38,195 nucleotides of DNA from an uncultured Mycoplasmatota bacterium (lineage in GTDB: Bacteria; Bacillota_I; Bacilli_A; RF39; UBA660). The DNA lies in NCBI GenBank assembly GCA_900546055.1, contig URBG01000012.1, positions 1 to 38,195 of the forward strand. Direction: 5' to 3'. Below, one piece after another: positions 24,835 to 32,947 of the stretch (the first letter of the stretch is position 1; the number at the start of each line of letters is the position of its first letter). A program made the translations under genes and the position numbers. Under the pieces are notes generated by a model. The model did not search any database, was not told where the DNA came from, and saw nothing but the letters and a program-made list of their open reading frames with translations.

Positions 24835-25125
24835 GTTTGGAAGTCCATCACATGTGTCAATAACAATTTGTCTAATTGTTTCTTTATCATCTAAGTTTTC
24901 TATCATATACATAGCTTTAGCGCCTTCATATGGAATAGCTTCTTTTAAATTATACTTGTTATTAGTGTCTGTAATTTTAATTAATAGACGACTGTCATAT
25001 ATTCCTCCAAATAATTTACTTTTATAATAAAGTAAATATTCTCCCATCATTGGGCGACATAAAATATCATCTAATAAACTTAATTGTTCTAAAAGAAAAT
25101 CGCGGTAATCTTTTGACGTAGCCAT
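24817..25125 (-). CDS. TfoX N-terminal domain protein
   Basis: This 102-aa protein matches the TfoX N-terminal domain: MATSKDYRDFLLEQL near the start, RPMMGEYLLYYKSKLFGGIYD, and a C-terminal AKAMYMIENLDD segment. In gamma-proteobacteria TfoX/Sxy co-activates competence genes; the stand-alone domain in Firmicutes is of unknown function. ATG overlaps the stop of the upstream SRPBCC-like gene by 1 nt (TAATG), and GGGGAG precedes it. It probably forms a two-gene operon with that gene. Confidence 0.88.
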   Translation of the reverse strand: MATSKDYRDFLLEQLSLLDDILCRPMMGEYLLYYKSKLFGGIYDSRLLIKITDTNNKYNLKEAIPYEGAKAMYMIENLDDKETIRQIVIDTCDGLPNKNKVK

Positions 25126-25538
25126 TAACTATCTCCCCTTTCATTTTCTACTTTTAATGTTAAATCTTTCATATAACTCTCTTGCATGTTTTCTAAATAT
25201 TTTTTAGCAAATAATTTCATGATAAAATTACTAACTTCTATTTCTTCAGTAAAATTTAATTCAACATTGCCGTTTGGAAGTTCTTTAAATTTACCAGTCC
25301 AAATACCTTTAATGTTTTCATTTTTCAATTCAAAGCAATATTCTTCTAGATCTATTTTACTTGTAATTGTGAAGTATGTAGGATATCCTTTTTTTGTATA
25401 TTCGACGAAATGAATATCGTCAATTATTTCAATTTTAGATAGATCACTTCGCCATAAATAATCTTCATTGTTAGTTACAATTTTCCATAGTTTGTTTTTA
25501 GCACAATTAAATTCTTTTTTTATATTTACTTTTATCAT
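25125..25538 (-). CDS. SRPBCC-like (START/Bet v1 fold) protein
   Basis: This 137-aa protein has the pattern of a polyketide-cyclase/SRPBCC domain. Short N-terminal strands and FNCAKNKLWKIVTNNEDYLWRSD are followed by FVEYTKKG-type strands and a long C-terminal helix (about 108-130). The fold makes a hydrophobic pocket, and the ligand is unknown. ATG follows AAGGTGATAAAAC, and TGT-TATAAT (25558-25566) is a likely extended -10. It is translationally coupled to the TfoX-domain gene by TAATG overlap. Confidence 0.75.
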   Translation of the reverse strand: MIKVNIKKEFNCAKNKLWKIVTNNEDYLWRSDLSKIEIIDDIHFVEYTKKGYPTYFTITSKIDLEEYCFELKNENIKGIWTGKFKELPNGNVELNFTEEIEVSNFIMKLFAKKYLENMQESYMKDLTLKVENERGDS

Positions 25539-25587
25539 GTTTTATCACCTTATAATTATTATAACAGGTATTTATGATTTTATGGCA

Positions 25588-25616
25588 ATGAAAAACACTA
25601 ATATTAATTAGTGTTT
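25588..25616 (-). terminator. Terminator of tRNA-Thr transcript
   Basis: A 10-bp stem (25593-25602 with 25607-25616) with loop atta is followed by T5 on the minus strand, about 100 nt downstream of tRNA-Thr. Confidence 0.7.
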
Positions 25617-25717
25617 ACAAATTATCTTATAAATTTATGGTTCTAAGCAAAGTATTTCAGAATATTATAAATACCACAACTATGATTTATTTAAAAATTC
25701 AAGTTTATTAATCAATA

Positions 25718-25793
25718 TGGTGCCGGAAACAGGACTTGAACCTGCGACCTATCGATTACGAGACGATTGCTCTACCAGCTGAGCTATTCCGGC
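25718..25793 (-). tRNA. tRNA-Thr (CGT)
   Basis: A 76-nt cloverleaf with encoded CCA. The acceptor stem GCCGGAA/TTCCGGC is perfect, there is an 8-nt D loop with AGCTGGTA, and the anticodon loop CTCGTAA gives anticodon CGT, which reads ACG (Thr). The T-arm is GCAGG-TTCAAGT-CCTGT. The last pair of the anticodon stem (31-39) is U-U. A promoter lies at 25805-25833. Confidence 0.93.
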
Positions 25794-25804
25794 AAACTAA
25801 TAAT

Positions 25805-25833
25805 ATTATATACCATTTTTTATTTTTTGTCTT
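25805..25833 (-). promoter_or_regulatory. Promoter of tRNA-Thr
   Basis: On the minus strand: -35 AAGACA (25828-25833), 17-nt spacer, -10 TATAAT (25805-25810), ending 12 nt before the tRNA. Confidence 0.55.
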
Positions 25834-25856
25834 TATTATTTAAAAATATTTTACGT

Positions 25857-25889
25857 AAAAAAAGAAAGCGTAGTTTTTACACTTTCTTT
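25857..25889 (-). terminator. Terminator after ABC exporter remnant
   Basis: An 8-bp stem (25861-25868 with 25882-25889) with further inner pairs is followed by T7 on the minus strand. It is still intact although the gene is truncated. Confidence 0.6.
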
Positions 25890-25904
25890 TTCACTTTTAA
25901 ATTT

Positions 25905-26183
25905 TTACTCATTTAATTGTAAATCTTTTTCATATAAATTTTTATAAAATTTACAATTGTTAAGTAATTCTTTATGTGTACCACTTGCAATTATTTTACC
26001 ATCACTAACAACAAAAATTTTATCGCTATCAACAACTGTTGATAAACGGTGAGCGATGATTAAGATAGTATACTCGCCTTTCATATTTTGAATTGCTTTT
26101 TGAATTTCTGTTTGAGTTTCATTATCTAAAGCACTAGTAGCTTCATCAAATAAAATAATTTCTGCTTCCATAGTATCGCTCAA
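25905..26183 (-). pseudogene. C-terminal fragment of ABC exporter
   Basis: The fragment holds only the last 90 or so residues of an MsbA-type ABC transporter: Walker B and D-loop (ILFDEATSALD), H-loop (LIIAHRLSTV) and the C-terminal region (GTHKELLNN). The membrane domain, Walker A and LSGGQ signature are missing. No ribosome site precedes the first possible start (TTG), and upstream DNA does not continue the protein. It is a truncated relic of a transporter about 550-600 aa long. Its terminator survives, consistent with a 5' deletion. It lies between tRNA-Thr and the divergent PepSY gene. Confidence 0.85.
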
Positions 26184-26239
26184 ATGGTTTATATCCTATC
26201 ATTTTTAATTACTATTGTCAAATTATAAACTTTAGATTA

Positions 26240-26268
26240 TTGCTCTTAAAAAAAGTTTATGATAAAAT
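26240..26268 (+). promoter_or_regulatory. Promoter of PepSY gene
   Basis: -35 TTGCTC (26240-26245), 17-nt spacer, extended -10 TGA-TAAAAT (26263-26268), about 18 nt before the start. Confidence 0.6.
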
Positions 26269-26285
26269 ATTTTTAGGAGGTAGAT

Positions 26286-26843
26286 ATGAAAAAAATTTTA
26301 ATAATTATTTCTATTTTTATAGGACTTTTACTAATAATTGGTTTGGGTATGTTTATTTATATTAAAACTTCATTTTTAAGCGAAAACGAAATCAAAGATA
26401 TTATTATTAAAGATATGAATAAATCTAGTGAGGAAATCCATTTTGAAAAAGTTGATCTTGAAATAAAGGAAAAATGTTATGAAGTTGACCTTTATTACAA
26501 TAATAATGAATATGAATATAAAGTAGATGCAAAAAATGGCAAAATTATTTATAGCGATTTCGTTAAACTAAAGGTCCCAACTTCTGAAACAAATACTGAT
26601 AATCAAAGTAGCAGGTCAGATATAAAGAACCTCGAGGATGCGAAAAATATGGCCCTAGAGCACGCTAATTTAAAGCAGGAAGAAGCCACTTTTACAAAGA
26701 CTAAAAATGATGTTGAAGATGGTGTTAATATTTATGAAATTGAATTTACAGATAATACTTATAAATATGAATATGAAATTTCTGTAAATAATGGAGAAAT
26801 TTTAAAAAATAGTAAAGAAAAAATAAATAAACGTGGAAATTAA
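26286..26843 (+). CDS. Anchored protein with two PepSY-like repeats
   Basis: This 185-aa protein has one N-terminal membrane helix (about 4-26) and an extracytoplasmic part with two PepSY-like repeats. Each repeat has a YEV-type strand pair ending in a NGKII or NGEIL turn (about 68-92 and 148-175). PepSY domains often inhibit or chaperone peptidases and are common in Firmicutes lipoproteins, though no lipobox is seen here. ATG follows TAGGAGG, and a promoter with extended -10 is at 26240-26268. It is on the plus strand, against the local trend, and is isolated between remnants. Confidence 0.85.
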   Translation: MKKILIIISIFIGLLLIIGLGMFIYIKTSFLSENEIKDIIIKDMNKSSEEIHFEKVDLEIKEKCYEVDLYYNNNEYEYKVDAKNGKIIYSDFVKLKVPTSETNTDNQSSRSDIKNLEDAKNMALEHANLKQEEATFTKTKNDVEDGVNIYEIEFTDNTYKYEYEISVNNGEILKNSKEKINKRGN

Positions 26844-26925
26844 AACCAATATGATTGTATTAAATAATCCAAGCAATAATAACATATCATTTATATCAAG
26901 TTGCAGAATAGATTATTTATTTAAA

Positions 26926-26957
26926 AAAAATACTAGATTTCAATTTCTAGTATTTTT
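26926..26957. terminator. Terminator downstream of PepSY gene
   Basis: A 12-bp stem (26926-26937 with 26946-26957) with an 8-nt loop lies between the convergent PepSY gene and the 99-aa gene. T-tracts on both strands make it bidirectional. Confidence 0.8.
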
Positions 26958-27003
26958 ATATATCACAAAATCTCTTTTTTGATTGTTAGACACTGTTTTT
27001 ATA

Positions 27004-27303
27004 TTACTCAATTGTTCCTTTTACAAAGGGGATATTATAAGGTAGGCCTACTCTTTGTCCATCATATTTACTAAAATCTAACAAAATTTTTTCTTCTTTT
27101 GCTTTATTTGATACGTCGATGTAAATATCAAATAAATCTTCATTTTTTAATTCAAAATCAGAAAAAACAAAAGTCGCACTTTGACGGTCATACTCTGCTT
27201 CTTCAAATAACTCTTTTAATAAGCCGGTTATTGAATTTTCAGTACCATTTGGTAAAGTTTTTAGTTTTTCTAGTACTTTATTAGCTATATCAACTTTTTC
27301 CAT
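27004..27303 (-). CDS. Conserved-looking small protein, unknown
   Basis: This 99-aa protein has a predicted helical N-terminal half (IANKVLEKLKTLPNGT, then ITGLLKELFEE) and a C-terminal end with DGQRVGLPYNIPFV. This end pattern is common in small Firmicutes proteins of unknown function. There is no signal peptide or membrane helix. ATG follows GGAGATGACATT, and TGA-TATAAT (27320-27328) serves as a -10. I cannot assign a function. It lies in the accessory stretch between the two tRNA genes. Confidence 0.75.
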   Translation of the reverse strand: MEKVDIANKVLEKLKTLPNGTENSITGLLKELFEEAEYDRQSATFVFSDFELKNEDLFDIYIDVSNKAKEEKILLDFSKYDGQRVGLPYNIPFVKGTIE

Positions 27304-27395
27304 AATGTCATCTCCTAAATTTATTATATCATAATTTAAAAATTTCTATATTAAAATTTTCATATTTTGAATAATTCTTACTAATATCGTCATAA

Positions 27396-27491
27396 TCAAA
27401 CAGTCGTTTTTAGTTCTTTATAATTTTTTATAAAGATTCTTTTTAGTTTTAATTTCATATTTTTAATATCATTTTCATTAAATTTACTCAT
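27396..27491 (-). CDS. 31-aa Lys-rich mini-ORF, possible frameshift remnant
   Basis: A small ORF with a GGAG ribosome site (spacing about 10) overlaps the end of the HAD gene by 8 nt (ATGAGTAA). It encodes a Lys/Asn/Ile-rich peptide. After its stop, the next frame continues as RLFDYDDISKNY... to a stop near 27335, so a longer protein of about 54 aa may have been broken by a frameshift. Function and reality are uncertain. Confidence 0.3.
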   Translation of the reverse strand: MSKFNENDIKNMKLKLKRIFIKNYKELKTTV

Positions 27492-28062
27492 TAATTTCAT
27501 TCTCCAATACTAAATATTTATAAATTTCTCCCCAGTTATTAACATTTATAACATTGTTCTTATCTTGAATTCTATTTGAAGCATTATTTTTAAAATATAA
27601 AGCAATAATGTCATTATCTGAGGCATTTTTACAAATTGTATCATCATCGTCAATCATATAATCCACATTTTCGCTTAATAATCTTTCAATTTTATGATGT
27701 TCATTATTAAATATAGTTATGTTGTCAAAACCTATACTATTTAATTTTTTCTTTGCTATTTCTGTTTCAAAATCGTTTCTTGACGTTACAACAATAAATT
27801 CAAATTTATCTTTTAATTTATTTAATACTATTTCAACACCTGTCATAAAGTTAGCAGTTATCAAAACTTTTTCTGCATTTTCATTATAAAAACTTTTAAA
27901 TTCATCTTCTGACCAATTATATCTTTTTTGAAATATTCTTTGCGTATTATCTATAATTGTATTTTTTTTATTGATATCTGTATCATACATTTCAGTATAT
28001 ACTCTATATAAATTTTCTGAGTCAAAAACAACTCCATCTAAATCTAACGCTATTTTTTTCAT
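27484..28062 (-). CDS. HAD-family phosphatase (5'-nucleotidase-like)
   Basis: This 192-aa HAD hydrolase has motif I DLDGVVFDS (7-15), motif II VVTSRND (about 96), a Lys-containing region and motif IV MIDDDDTI (about 136-142). The lack of a large cap and the overall layout match the 5'(3')-deoxyribonucleotidase (NT5C)-like HAD group, which dephosphorylates nucleotides in the cytosol. The substrate is not certain. The start ATG follows GGAGGAGGTAGGC, a strong ribosome site, and a TGT-TATAAT -10 is at 28089-28097. Confidence 0.85.
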   Translation of the reverse strand: MKKIALDLDGVVFDSENLYRVYTEMYDTDINKKNTIIDNTQRIFQKRYNWSEDEFKSFYNENAEKVLITANFMTGVEIVLNKLKDKFEFIVVTSRNDFETEIAKKKLNSIGFDNITIFNNEHHKIERLLSENVDYMIDDDDTICKNASDNDIIALYFKNNASNRIQDKNNVINVNNWGEIYKYLVLENEINE

Positions 28063-28113
28063 GCCTACCTCCTCCTAACGTTATTAACATTATAACATAG
28101 AATATTAATTTTC

Positions 28114-28227
28114 TTAATATTTATAATCATCATGAATTTCATACATTTCACTATCAGTTATTATTGAATGACTATATAAATCTTTTGCTACTTCATAATA
28201 TTTTTCTCTTCCTTTCTCGTTTTTCAT
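28114..28227 (-). CDS. 37-aa ORF without ribosome site, likely remnant
   Basis: A short acidic ORF lies between the tRNA-Leu terminator and the HAD gene. It has a tidy Lys/Glu/Tyr-rich sequence but no ribosome site before ATG, because the T-tract of the tRNA terminator lies there. It is probably the tail of a lost gene. Confidence 0.25.
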   Translation of the reverse strand: MKNEKGREKYYEVAKDLYSHSIITDSEMYEIHDDYKY

Positions 28228-28230
28228 AAC

Positions 28231-28254
28231 AAAAAAACTAACATTTCTGTTAGT
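28231..28254 (-). terminator. Intrinsic terminator of tRNA-Leu
   Basis: A 7-bp stem (28237-28243 with 28248-28254) with tetraloop GAAA on the minus strand is followed by T7. A second 8-bp hairpin lies just before it (28265-28272 with 28281-28288). Confidence 0.8.
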
Positions 28255-28299
28255 AATCTATTACTACTCTAAACTAAAAGTTAGAGTATCTATCAAATC

Positions 28300-28385
28300 T
28301 GGTGCGAGGAAAGGGATTTGAACCCTCACAGAGCTATCTCCACTACCCCCTCAAAGTAGCGCGTCTACCATTCCGCCACCCTCGC
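28300..28385 (-). tRNA. tRNA-Leu (GAG)
   Basis: An 86-nt class II tRNA with encoded CCA. The acceptor stem is GCGAGGG paired with TTCCTCGC-type 3' end, the D-arm holds GGCGGAATGGTAGACGC, and the anticodon stem CTACT/GGTAG with loop TTGAGGG gives GAG, reading CTC/CTT (Leu). A long variable arm and the T-arm GGGTTCAAATCCC are present. It follows the ABC permease gene by 13 nt and may be co-transcribed. Confidence 0.93.
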
Positions 28386-28398
28386 AAGAAAGAGTAAA

Positions 28399-29724
28399 TT
28401 ATTTACTCTTAATAGCTTTAAACATTTTTTTCCATAAATCTTTTGAGGAATAATTTAAAATACCTTGTTTATAAATTTTGAAACCATATTTTACTAATAG
28501 GAAAATTGATAATCCAACTAATAAAATAGCAATTATAAACTGCAAGATACTAAATTGACCTAAGACTAGAAGGCATGGGGCCAAAATAGCAGAAATAAAT
28601 GGTACAAAAGCTAAAACTTGGATAAATATTGATCCTTCAAATACTCCCGCCATAATTGCTAAATAATAGCCAACTAATGAAATAAGCATAATTGGTGTTT
28701 GCAATTGTTGGAAATCTTCAATATTTGTGGTCATTGAAGCTAGTACTCCAGCTAATAATGAATATGCAATAAAAGTTAATACCATCATTACTAAAGTTAA
28801 TGGAATGATATATACTAACTGTGCACCTATATCACTAGCTATTAATTCACTAATAGCCTTGCCAATGTCAAGACCACCCATATCTAAGGATCCGCCAGTT
28901 CCGAGCATAAATCTAATTATAATACCGACGGCGGCAAATAAAACTAAGAGTCCACCTTGAATTAAAACAAATAAATTACTAGCAATTATTTTAGATAGTA
29001 AATGAGTTTTTGGTGAAACATTAGAAATAATAATTTCCATACCTCTCGTAGTTTTTTCATCATTAACTTCAGCACCAATCATTTGAACTAAGAAAATAGT
29101 TAAAGCAAAGAATGGTAAAATGAAAATTGGAAAGACAGTTGACATAATCATCTGCATACTTTCATCTTCACTTTTTTTATTTTCATCTAAAACTTGTCTT
29201 TCAATTTCGATCGGTGAAGATATTTTGGCTAAATCATCAGGATTAATGTTAGTTTCCATTAAAGCAACTTGGGACTTAGTATTATTAATAATAGTACCAA
29301 ATTCTGAATAATCATTACTACTAACATAACCATCAGATATTAATTTGGCTTTGATAACATTTTTATCACTATTATCAATTACAAGAACCCAAGCATCTTT
29401 GTTATCTTTTTCTTTTAAAATCTCTTCAGGCGCTTTGGTTGTTTTCTTTATTTCAAAGTTTGATTTATCTTCATCATCTTTTTGAAACATTGAGGCGTAT
29501 GTATCATTTTGGTTTTTTAAAATATCGTATGATTTCCCAGAATTATCAATAACATAGACTATTTGCTTTTTATCAAAGTCGCCACCAAATAATTTAATAA
29601 CGCTATCAATATTAATTAATCCAGCAATTAACACTAATAATAAGACATTAACAACAACGAACCATTTTGTTTTAACTTTTCTTTTTAAGCTAACACCAAT
29701 TAAATATTTTAATTTAGTTTTCAT
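28399..29724 (-). CDS. ABC-2 type permease, NatB-like
   Basis: This 441-aa permease has the NatB topology: one N-terminal membrane helix (about 15-35), a large extracytoplasmic domain (about 40-190), then five or six helices to the C-terminus. It contains VFPIFILPFFALTIFLVQMIGAEVNDEKTTRGMEII-type sequence (split around residues 190-235), the conserved ABC-2 segment EKTTRGMEI. With the ATPase it would export sodium, peptides or drugs; the substrate is unknown. The start is ATG 29724 with AGGTGA, and it overlaps the ATPase gene end by 11 nt. Confidence 0.9.
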   Translation of the reverse strand: MKTKLKYLIGVSLKRKVKTKWFVVVNVLLLVLIAGLINIDSVIKLFGGDFDKKQIVYVIDNSGKSYDILKNQNDTYASMFQKDDEDKSNFEIKKTTKAPEEILKEKDNKDAWVLVIDNSDKNVIKAKLISDGYVSSNDYSEFGTIINNTKSQVALMETNINPDDLAKISSPIEIERQVLDENKKSEDESMQMIMSTVFPIFILPFFALTIFLVQMIGAEVNDEKTTRGMEIIISNVSPKTHLLSKIIASNLFVLIQGGLLVLFAAVGIIIRFMLGTGGSLDMGGLDIGKAISELIASDIGAQLVYIIPLTLVMMVLTFIAYSLLAGVLASMTTNIEDFQQLQTPIMLISLVGYYLAIMAGVFEGSIFIQVLAFVPFISAILAPCLLVLGQFSILQFIIAILLVGLSIFLLVKYGFKIYKQGILNYSSKDLWKKMFKAIKSK

Positions 29725-30613
29725 ATGTTTCACCTACTTTAGCTATAAAGATTTCATTTAACGATGGTTCTTCAACAACAAATTTAGTAATGTCTTTGCT
29801 TTTGCTTACTTCTTCAAAAACTTTTCCAGCTACGCTTTCTTCAGCAATTTTTATTTCATAAGAATCGGCCTTAGTGTTTATTTCTAAAACGCCTTCTATT
29901 TGTTTTATTTTTTCTAAGTCAATAGTGCCTTTAACTTCGATATTTTTCTTACGGTATTGTTTTTTTATGTCAGAAAGATTACCTGATAGTACAGCTTTAC
30001 CATCTTTTAAGACAACTAACTTTTTACAGAACAATTCAACGTGCTCCATACGATGGGATGAAAAGATTATCATACTACCCTTTTCAGCCATTTCTTTGAT
30101 TTCATTTTTGAACAATTCAACGTTAAATGGATCTAATCCAGAAAAAGGTTCATCACAAATTAAAAGCCTTGGCTCATTTAAGATAGCTGTAATAAACTGA
30201 ATCTTTTGTTGATTACCTTTAGATAGTTCTTTGATTTTTTTATTTTTATAGCTTTCAATTCCAAATTTCTTTAATAGCTCATCAACTCTTTGATCAACTT
30301 TTTCTTTGGTCATGCCTTTTAAGACACCATAATAATCACATTGTTCCTGAACGGTTAATTTAGTAAGTAAACTACGTTCTTCTGTTAAAAAGCCGATACT
30401 ATCAGTCACACTATAATCAATAGGTTTCCCATCCAAGGTTATATGGCCACTGGTTGGGTCTAGTAAACCAATGATCATTCTGAATGTGGTAGTTTTACCA
30501 GCACCATTAACACCCAAAAGACCAAATATTTCTCCTGGTTTCACTTCAAATGACAAATTGTCAACAGCGCAGAAATTATCATAATATTTTGTTATATTCT
30601 CTACTTTAAGCAT
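29714..30613 (-). CDS. ABC ATPase, NatA-like with C-terminal domain
   Basis: This 299-aa ATPase has Walker A GVNGAGKTT, signature LSKGNQQKIQFI (a variant of LSGGQ, typical of ABC-2 ATPases), Walker B LLICDEPFSGLD and H-loop SSHRMEH. Residues about 215-299 form a DUF4162-like extension seen in NatA-like ATPases. It pairs with the permease at 28399-29724. It lies 10 nt after the rhodanese gene in the same operon. ATG follows GAGGAGAAAA. Confidence 0.95.
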   Translation of the reverse strand: MLKVENITKYYDNFCAVDNLSFEVKPGEIFGLLGVNGAGKTTTFRMIIGLLDPTSGHITLDGKPIDYSVTDSIGFLTEERSLLTKLTVQEQCDYYGVLKGMTKEKVDQRVDELLKKFGIESYKNKKIKELSKGNQQKIQFITAILNEPRLLICDEPFSGLDPFNVELFKNEIKEMAEKGSMIIFSSHRMEHVELFCKKLVVLKDGKAVLSGNLSDIKKQYRKKNIEVKGTIDLEKIKQIEGVLEINTKADSYEIKIAEESVAGKVFEEVSKSKDITKFVVEEPSLNEIFIAKVGETYEN

Positions 30614-30622
30614 TTTTCTCCT

Positions 30623-31012
30623 CTATTCTTTTGTTAATTCTCCGGTCCAGCTATTTAAGCCACCCATATCGTAGACTTTAGTGTATCCTAATTTTAGAAG
30701 GGTATTAGCCGCTTCTTTGCTACGATTACCGCTACGACAATAAACAATTATTTTATCATTTTTATCGTAAGTTATTGTTTCCTTACTTATCTCATCATAA
30801 GGAATATTAACTGCATTTTGAATATGACCACTGGCATATTCTTCTTTGGTTCGAACATCAATAATTTTTGTGTTTTCTGTCATAAGTTCTAAAGCTTCTT
30901 TCTCGGTTATTTTTTGATAGCCACTTTCCTTACTATTCAAACTCATGAAAATAATTATAGCTACCATGATAACAATAAAAATTATGTACCAATATTTTTT
31001 TAACAGTTCCAT
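30623..31012 (-). CDS. Membrane-anchored rhodanese domain protein
   Basis: This 129-aa protein has one membrane helix (about 8-26, YWYIIFIVIMVAIIIFMSL) and one rhodanese domain (about 35-126) outside the membrane. The active-site loop CRSGNRSKEA is intact, with Cys as the persulfide carrier, plus DVRTKEEYASGHI near the domain start. Such single-domain forms move sulfane sulfur or handle cyanide or thiosulfate. It opens the rhodanese-natA-natB operon, and the promoter is at 31040-31068. A link between sulfur transfer and the exporter is not evident. Confidence 0.92.
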   Translation of the reverse strand: MELLKKYWYIIFIVIMVAIIIFMSLNSKESGYQKITEKEALELMTENTKIIDVRTKEEYASGHIQNAVNIPYDEISKETITYDKNDKIIVYCRSGNRSKEAANTLLKLGYTKVYDMGGLNSWTGELTKE

Positions 31013-31039
31013 CCCTACTTCCTTTCTACTTCCATTATT

Positions 31040-31068
31040 AGCTTATCAAAGCTACGGGTATTAGTCAA
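31040..31068 (-). promoter_or_regulatory. Promoter of rhodanese-ABC operon
   Basis: On the minus strand: -35 TTGACT (31063-31068), 17-nt spacer, extended -10 TGA-TAAGCT (31040-31045). Confidence 0.65.
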
Positions 31069-31078
31069 TATTTTAAAA

Positions 31079-31102
31079 GAAAAAAAAGTCCTTTAGGACT
31101 TT
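31079..31102 (-). terminator. Intrinsic terminator of rseP
   Basis: A 7-bp stem (31085-31091 with 31096-31102) with loop ttta is followed by a T-run on the minus strand. It ends the uppS-cdsA-rseP unit. Confidence 0.8.
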
Positions 31103-32138
31103 ATTTAAACAACCGGATGATGTCATTATACGTTATGAGAATCATTAAGGCCATAAGTAAGAATAATCCGATTGAGTGAATGGTATTTTCAAGTTTTGGA
31201 TTAACTGGTGAGCCTTTAATTTTTTCAATAATTAAGAATAATATACGTCCCCCATCAAAAGCTGGAATTGGTAGGAAATTGATAAATCCTACATTAATAC
31301 TTATGTAAGCTGTTAGATATAATAATGACATAAGTCCGGTATCTGCGGCACTACCAACGACGTTATATATTCCCACGGGTCCTGATAATGAACCTAGACC
31401 TAATTGTCCAGTTATAAGATAAAAGACAATAAATATCATTTGATGGATTAAACTTAATGTTTTAGTAAAGGCATATTCTAAAGCTGGAAAGAAACCATGT
31501 TCTACCTCATCATTTATTTTAAATCCATATTTATAAGTATCTTCTCCATTTTCTTTTACTTTTTTTGGAGAGATTGTTACTTGTTTAGTTGTTCCGTCCC
31601 TATCAACGTCTAAAGCGATTTTCTCACCTTTAAATACTTGTAATTGAAGAACTAATTTATCGTTTGTATTGGCGTTTCGTCCATTAATTTTTAAAATACG
31701 GTCGCCCTCTTGTAAGCCTGATGTATAAGCTGGATAGCTTGGATCAATATCACCTATGATTGATTTATTTTGTGGTGAGCCATTAACTAGGCCAACAATA
31801 AATAATAAAACGATAGCTAAAATGAAATTCATCATGATTCCAGCAATAACAGTCATGAATCTTTGACCAAAAGTTTTTGAACCAAATTTTTGGTTTTTTG
31901 GAACGCTTTGATCGTCTTCAATTTCTTCACCGGCCATCTGAACAAATCCACCAATTGGGAAAAGTCTTAAACAATAATCGGTTTCATCGTTTTTTCGATT
32001 CTTTTTAAGAATCACTGGTCCCATACCTAATGAAAACTCATAGACATAAATTCCTGATTTTTTGGCAAAGATAAAATGTCCAAGTTCATGGATAAAAATA
32101 ATAACCCCAAGAATAATTATAAAGTATAATAAAGTCAT
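31101..32138 (-). CDS. rseP: Site-2 metalloprotease RseP/RasP
   Basis: This 345-aa intramembrane zinc protease has HELGHFIFAKKSG in the first helix (zinc ligands), a GIMMN segment in the second, a PDZ domain (about 120-205, with GLQEGDRILKING) and the second catalytic motif NFLPIPAFDGGRI in a later helix. It cuts anti-sigma factors or leftover signal peptides inside the membrane. It follows cdsA after 8 nt. In many Firmicutes the gene dxr lies between cdsA and rseP; it is missing here. Confidence 0.96.
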   Translation of the reverse strand: MTLLYFIIILGVIIFIHELGHFIFAKKSGIYVYEFSLGMGPVILKKNRKNDETDYCLRLFPIGGFVQMAGEEIEDDQSVPKNQKFGSKTFGQRFMTVIAGIMMNFILAIVLLFIVGLVNGSPQNKSIIGDIDPSYPAYTSGLQEGDRILKINGRNANTNDKLVLQLQVFKGEKIALDVDRDGTTKQVTISPKKVKENGEDTYKYGFKINDEVEHGFFPALEYAFTKTLSLIHQMIFIVFYLITGQLGLGSLSGPVGIYNVVGSAADTGLMSLLYLTAYISINVGFINFLPIPAFDGGRILFLIIEKIKGSPVNPKLENTIHSIGLFLLMALMILITYNDIIRLFK

Positions 32139-32146
32139 AATGCCTC

Positions 32147-32947
32147 CTATAAAATTGTTATGAAAAATGTAAAGCCTAAAACGACAAAGATAATACTATC
32201 TAATCTATCTAAGATGCCGCCATGTCCAGGCATTAAGTTTGAAAAGTCTTTAATGCCAAAATATCTTTTCATTGCAGAAAAGGCTAGATCGCCAAATTGC
32301 GCTAATAAAGATAAGAAAGTACAAATTGCAAGTAAAGTAATTTTGGAAAATTCAGGGTCAATGCAAGTATGATAGAACATTGCACTTACAAATACTCCCA
32401 TGATAGTTCCACCAATTAGACCTTCCCACGTTTTCTTTGGTGAAATTTCGGTTAATAATTTATGTTTACCGATTAGACTACCAGTTAAATAAGCAAAGGT
32501 ATCGGTTGTTATAGTAATTGTAAATAAGAATACGAATAATTTTAAATCAGTATGTCTTAACATTATTAGTAAAGCAATTGATATTCCTAAGAATAACACA
32601 CCGCCTATTACATAAAAGGCGTCTTTTATACTATATTTTTTATGATCGTGATATAGAACCGCTGGGAATAAGAAAGATAAGAATAACGCAGCTAAAACAC
32701 GATAATCGAGGCTGAATGTTGTCGATATCGATTTCACATCTACTAAAACGATTAATGACATAAATATAAATGCAATTAATTTAATGAAAAATGGGATTGG
32801 TTTACGGTTTGATTTTGCATCTAAAAATTCTTTCAAACACATTAATCCAATAACATAAGCTACTATATTAAATAATATGCCTCCGTGTAAAATAATAGGA
32901 ATACAAATAGCTAAAGCGACTAGCGCACTAATTACTCTCGTTTTCAT
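32147..32947 (-). CDS. cdsA: Phosphatidate cytidylyltransferase
   Basis: This 266-aa integral membrane enzyme makes CDP-diacylglycerol from phosphatidate and CTP, the branch point of phospholipid synthesis. About seven or eight membrane helices are seen. The C-terminal signature is SAMKRYFGIKDF followed by MPGHGGILDRLDS, matching the CDS family pattern with its metal-binding Asp residues. SPKKTWEG is also conserved. The start is ATG 32947 behind GGAGGTATTAACT. It overlaps the end of uppS by 20 nt, so it is translationally coupled. Confidence 0.96.
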   Translation of the reverse strand: MKTRVISALVALAICIPIILHGGILFNIVAYVIGLMCLKEFLDAKSNRKPIPFFIKLIAFIFMSLIVLVDVKSISTTFSLDYRVLAALFLSFLFPAVLYHDHKKYSIKDAFYVIGGVLFLGISIALLIMLRHTDLKLFVFLFTITITTDTFAYLTGSLIGKHKLLTEISPKKTWEGLIGGTIMGVFVSAMFYHTCIDPEFSKITLLAICTFLSLLAQFGDLAFSAMKRYFGIKDFSNLMPGHGGILDRLDSIIFVVLGFTFFITIL

